49,608 nt of DNA from JAZDKP01 sp043802925 (GTDB taxonomy: Bacteria > Fibrobacterota > OXYB2-FULL-49-7 > JAEUSG01). The notes below the pieces were generated by a model that saw only the letters and a list, made by a program, of their open reading frames with translations, was not told the DNA's origin and made no database searches. Within the stretch, counting starts at the first letter, position 1. Each line of letters opens with the position of its first letter. This document shows positions 48,710 through 49,608 of this stretch, piece after piece. Made by a program: the position numbers and the translations under genes. The DNA lies in assembly GCA_043802925.1 (NCBI GenBank), contig JAZDKP010000004.1, forward strand, positions 1 through 49,608, given 5' to 3'.

Positions 48710-49608
48710 TTATATTCCAAGCCATGAATTCGTGATGCTATTCCATTGTTTTGCGACCTTCTTATATGTCGAATCCGGAATCCTGGCTTCTTTAGGATAT
48801 GCGCAGGGAGCAACATCTTTGCCGGCCACCTTGGGGTCTGTGCACCAGTTGTCATTCCGATAGGCCGCACGATTTTTCTTGTTCCTGAAATCAGGCACTT
48901 CAATAGGCATGTTGCCCTGGCTGATAGAGCGATAAGCCAGCAAACCAGTAATAGTCATGTCAACGGCGGTATAGACATCAATGGCGTGTCTGCCAAAAGG
49001 GCGTCCCAATATCTTTTCAATGAAACTGTAGAGTGTATAGAAATCAGAACCACCGTGGCCCGAAGCAGCCTTTGACAAGGCATTTTCAACCGGGAACCTG
49101 GGCTGATAAGAAACTTCAAAAGGCGTCCGGCTGTCCCCTTCCTTGAAGATGTTTATCCGGCTATGGGTCGAATTGAAACGGTCGGATTCCATCATGCCTT
49201 TGGTTCCATAGATGGAATACCAGACCGCCGAAGGTTCGCGTTTGAGCCCGCCGTGAAGGCTTTTTACCGTTGCGCCATTGCTCATTTGAATGACTTCCAT
49301 GCCATGGGGCGCCCCCTTCAATCCCATGTCAATCATGTTCTTTTCAAGCCGTCCTTCAAACCCTACCACGCGAACCGGTCGCGTTCCGGTTATGTTCATG
49401 ACAGGACCCAGGCTGTGGGTGCAGTAAAAGGTCGAATACATTCGATTACGCCAATGATCCTTTTGACCATAGGTGATGGACGGCCAGATGGATTCGCAAT
49501 CGTGGACATATTCACCTTCACCATGGGTGAATTCACCGATGTCACCTGCCTGATAGAGTCGCTTCATCTCCTGCGTCGCACGGAAATAGCAATAATTTTC
49601 CGCATATG
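48710..49608 (-). CDS. Gfo/Idh/MocA-family oxidoreductase, C-terminal part (cut at window edge)
   Basis: Reads in from the right edge: YAENYCYFRATQEMKRLYQ, GEFTHGEGEYVHD, YCTHSLGPVMNITGTRPVR, GASGHGGSDFYTLYSF-like blocks and VPDFRNKKNRAAYRND. The C-terminal domain parallels the gene at 44128-45387 (AENYPY, YYCTHALAPLMAI, GHGGGDFF), so the two belong to the same subgroup. The N-terminal Rossmann part and any EKP region are outside. An ATG at 49567 is internal and not the true start. First known gene of the catabolic operon. Confidence 0.85.
   Translation of the reverse strand, partial: YAENYCYFRATQEMKRLYQAGDIGEFTHGEGEYVHDCESIWPSITYGQKDHWRNRMYSTFYCTHSLGPVMNITGTRPVRVVGFEGRLEKNMIDMGLKGAPHGMEVIQMSNGATVKSLHGGLKREPSAVWYSIYGTKGMMESDRFNSTHSRINIFKEGDSRTPFEVSYQPRFPVENALSKAASGHGGSDFYTLYSFIEKILGRPFGRHAIDVYTAVDMTITGLLAYRSISQGNMPIEVPDFRNKKNRAAYRNDNWCTDPKVAGKDVAPCAYPKEARIPDSTYKKVAKQWNSITNSWLGI

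Noticed and set aside
1..49608. CRISPR arrays, tRNA or rRNA genes
   Set aside because: No regularly spaced repeats, no cloverleaf with CCA-type acceptor and no rRNA-like sequence noticed on either strand; a tool run would be needed to exclude them fully.

Overview
The window looks like chromosomal DNA of a Gram-negative, GC-rich bacterium, probably of the FCB group and possibly Fibrobacterota. The evidence is indirect: five secreted proteins end in FlgD/type IX-like C-terminal sorting domains, there is an OstA/LptA-like protein, and there is an AgmX/PglI-domain protein next to ExbB/ExbD genes. No rRNA, tRNA or marker gene is present to fix the phylum.

Left end (1-3053, + strand): amino-acid biosynthesis. 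The tail of leuB is followed by citramalate synthase (cimA) and histidinol dehydrogenase (hisD), with cimA and hisD joined by an ATGA overlap.

3050-19742 (- strand, transcribed from right to left): one tightly packed unit of 17 genes. From its promoter it reads ExbB-like channel, ExbD, STAS-domain protein, ExbD, AgmX/PglI-domain protein, Wza-like SLBB exporter, tyrosine autokinase of Wzc type, phosphoglycosyl transferase, two GT4 enzymes, Wzx-like flippase, three more GT4 enzymes, two methyltransferases and an NAD-dependent epimerase. A proton-driven motor resembling Myxococcus AglRQS (one TolQ-like, two TolR-like) is thus genetically fused to a Wzx-type polysaccharide locus, with a possible phospho-switch (STAS) between the two ExbD genes. 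No Wzy polymerase is visible.

19861-32366: an OstA-like gene with a 28-bp perfect palindrome at its 5' end; a cytoplasmic and a secreted transglutaminase-like protein; two paralogous secreted proteins with a DNRLRE-like domain; two tandem secreted parallel beta-helix proteins; and a sigma-54 activator whose divergent neighbour has a well-spaced -24/-12 promoter. This reads as a regulated set of extracellular, probably carbohydrate-related proteins.

32382-42831: an accessory region. Two AraC/UroD-family divergent pairs and a third AraC gene surround two toxin-antitoxin modules, AbiE and MNT-HepT. A 0.2-kb segment (3' end of an AraC gene plus downstream DNA) is duplicated, and each copy lies directly before one of the TA modules. 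Remnants of an IS91-type transposase, a secreted protein tail and a Gfo/Idh/MocA oxidoreductase show repeated rearrangement.

42828-49608 (- strand): a catabolic operon of two Gfo/Idh/MocA oxidoreductases (one cut by the window edge), a DeoC/LacD-type aldolase, an amidohydrolase, an arabinose/fucose isomerase-like protein and an FGGY kinase. The order suggests an uncharacterised sugar, polyol or sugar-acid pathway.
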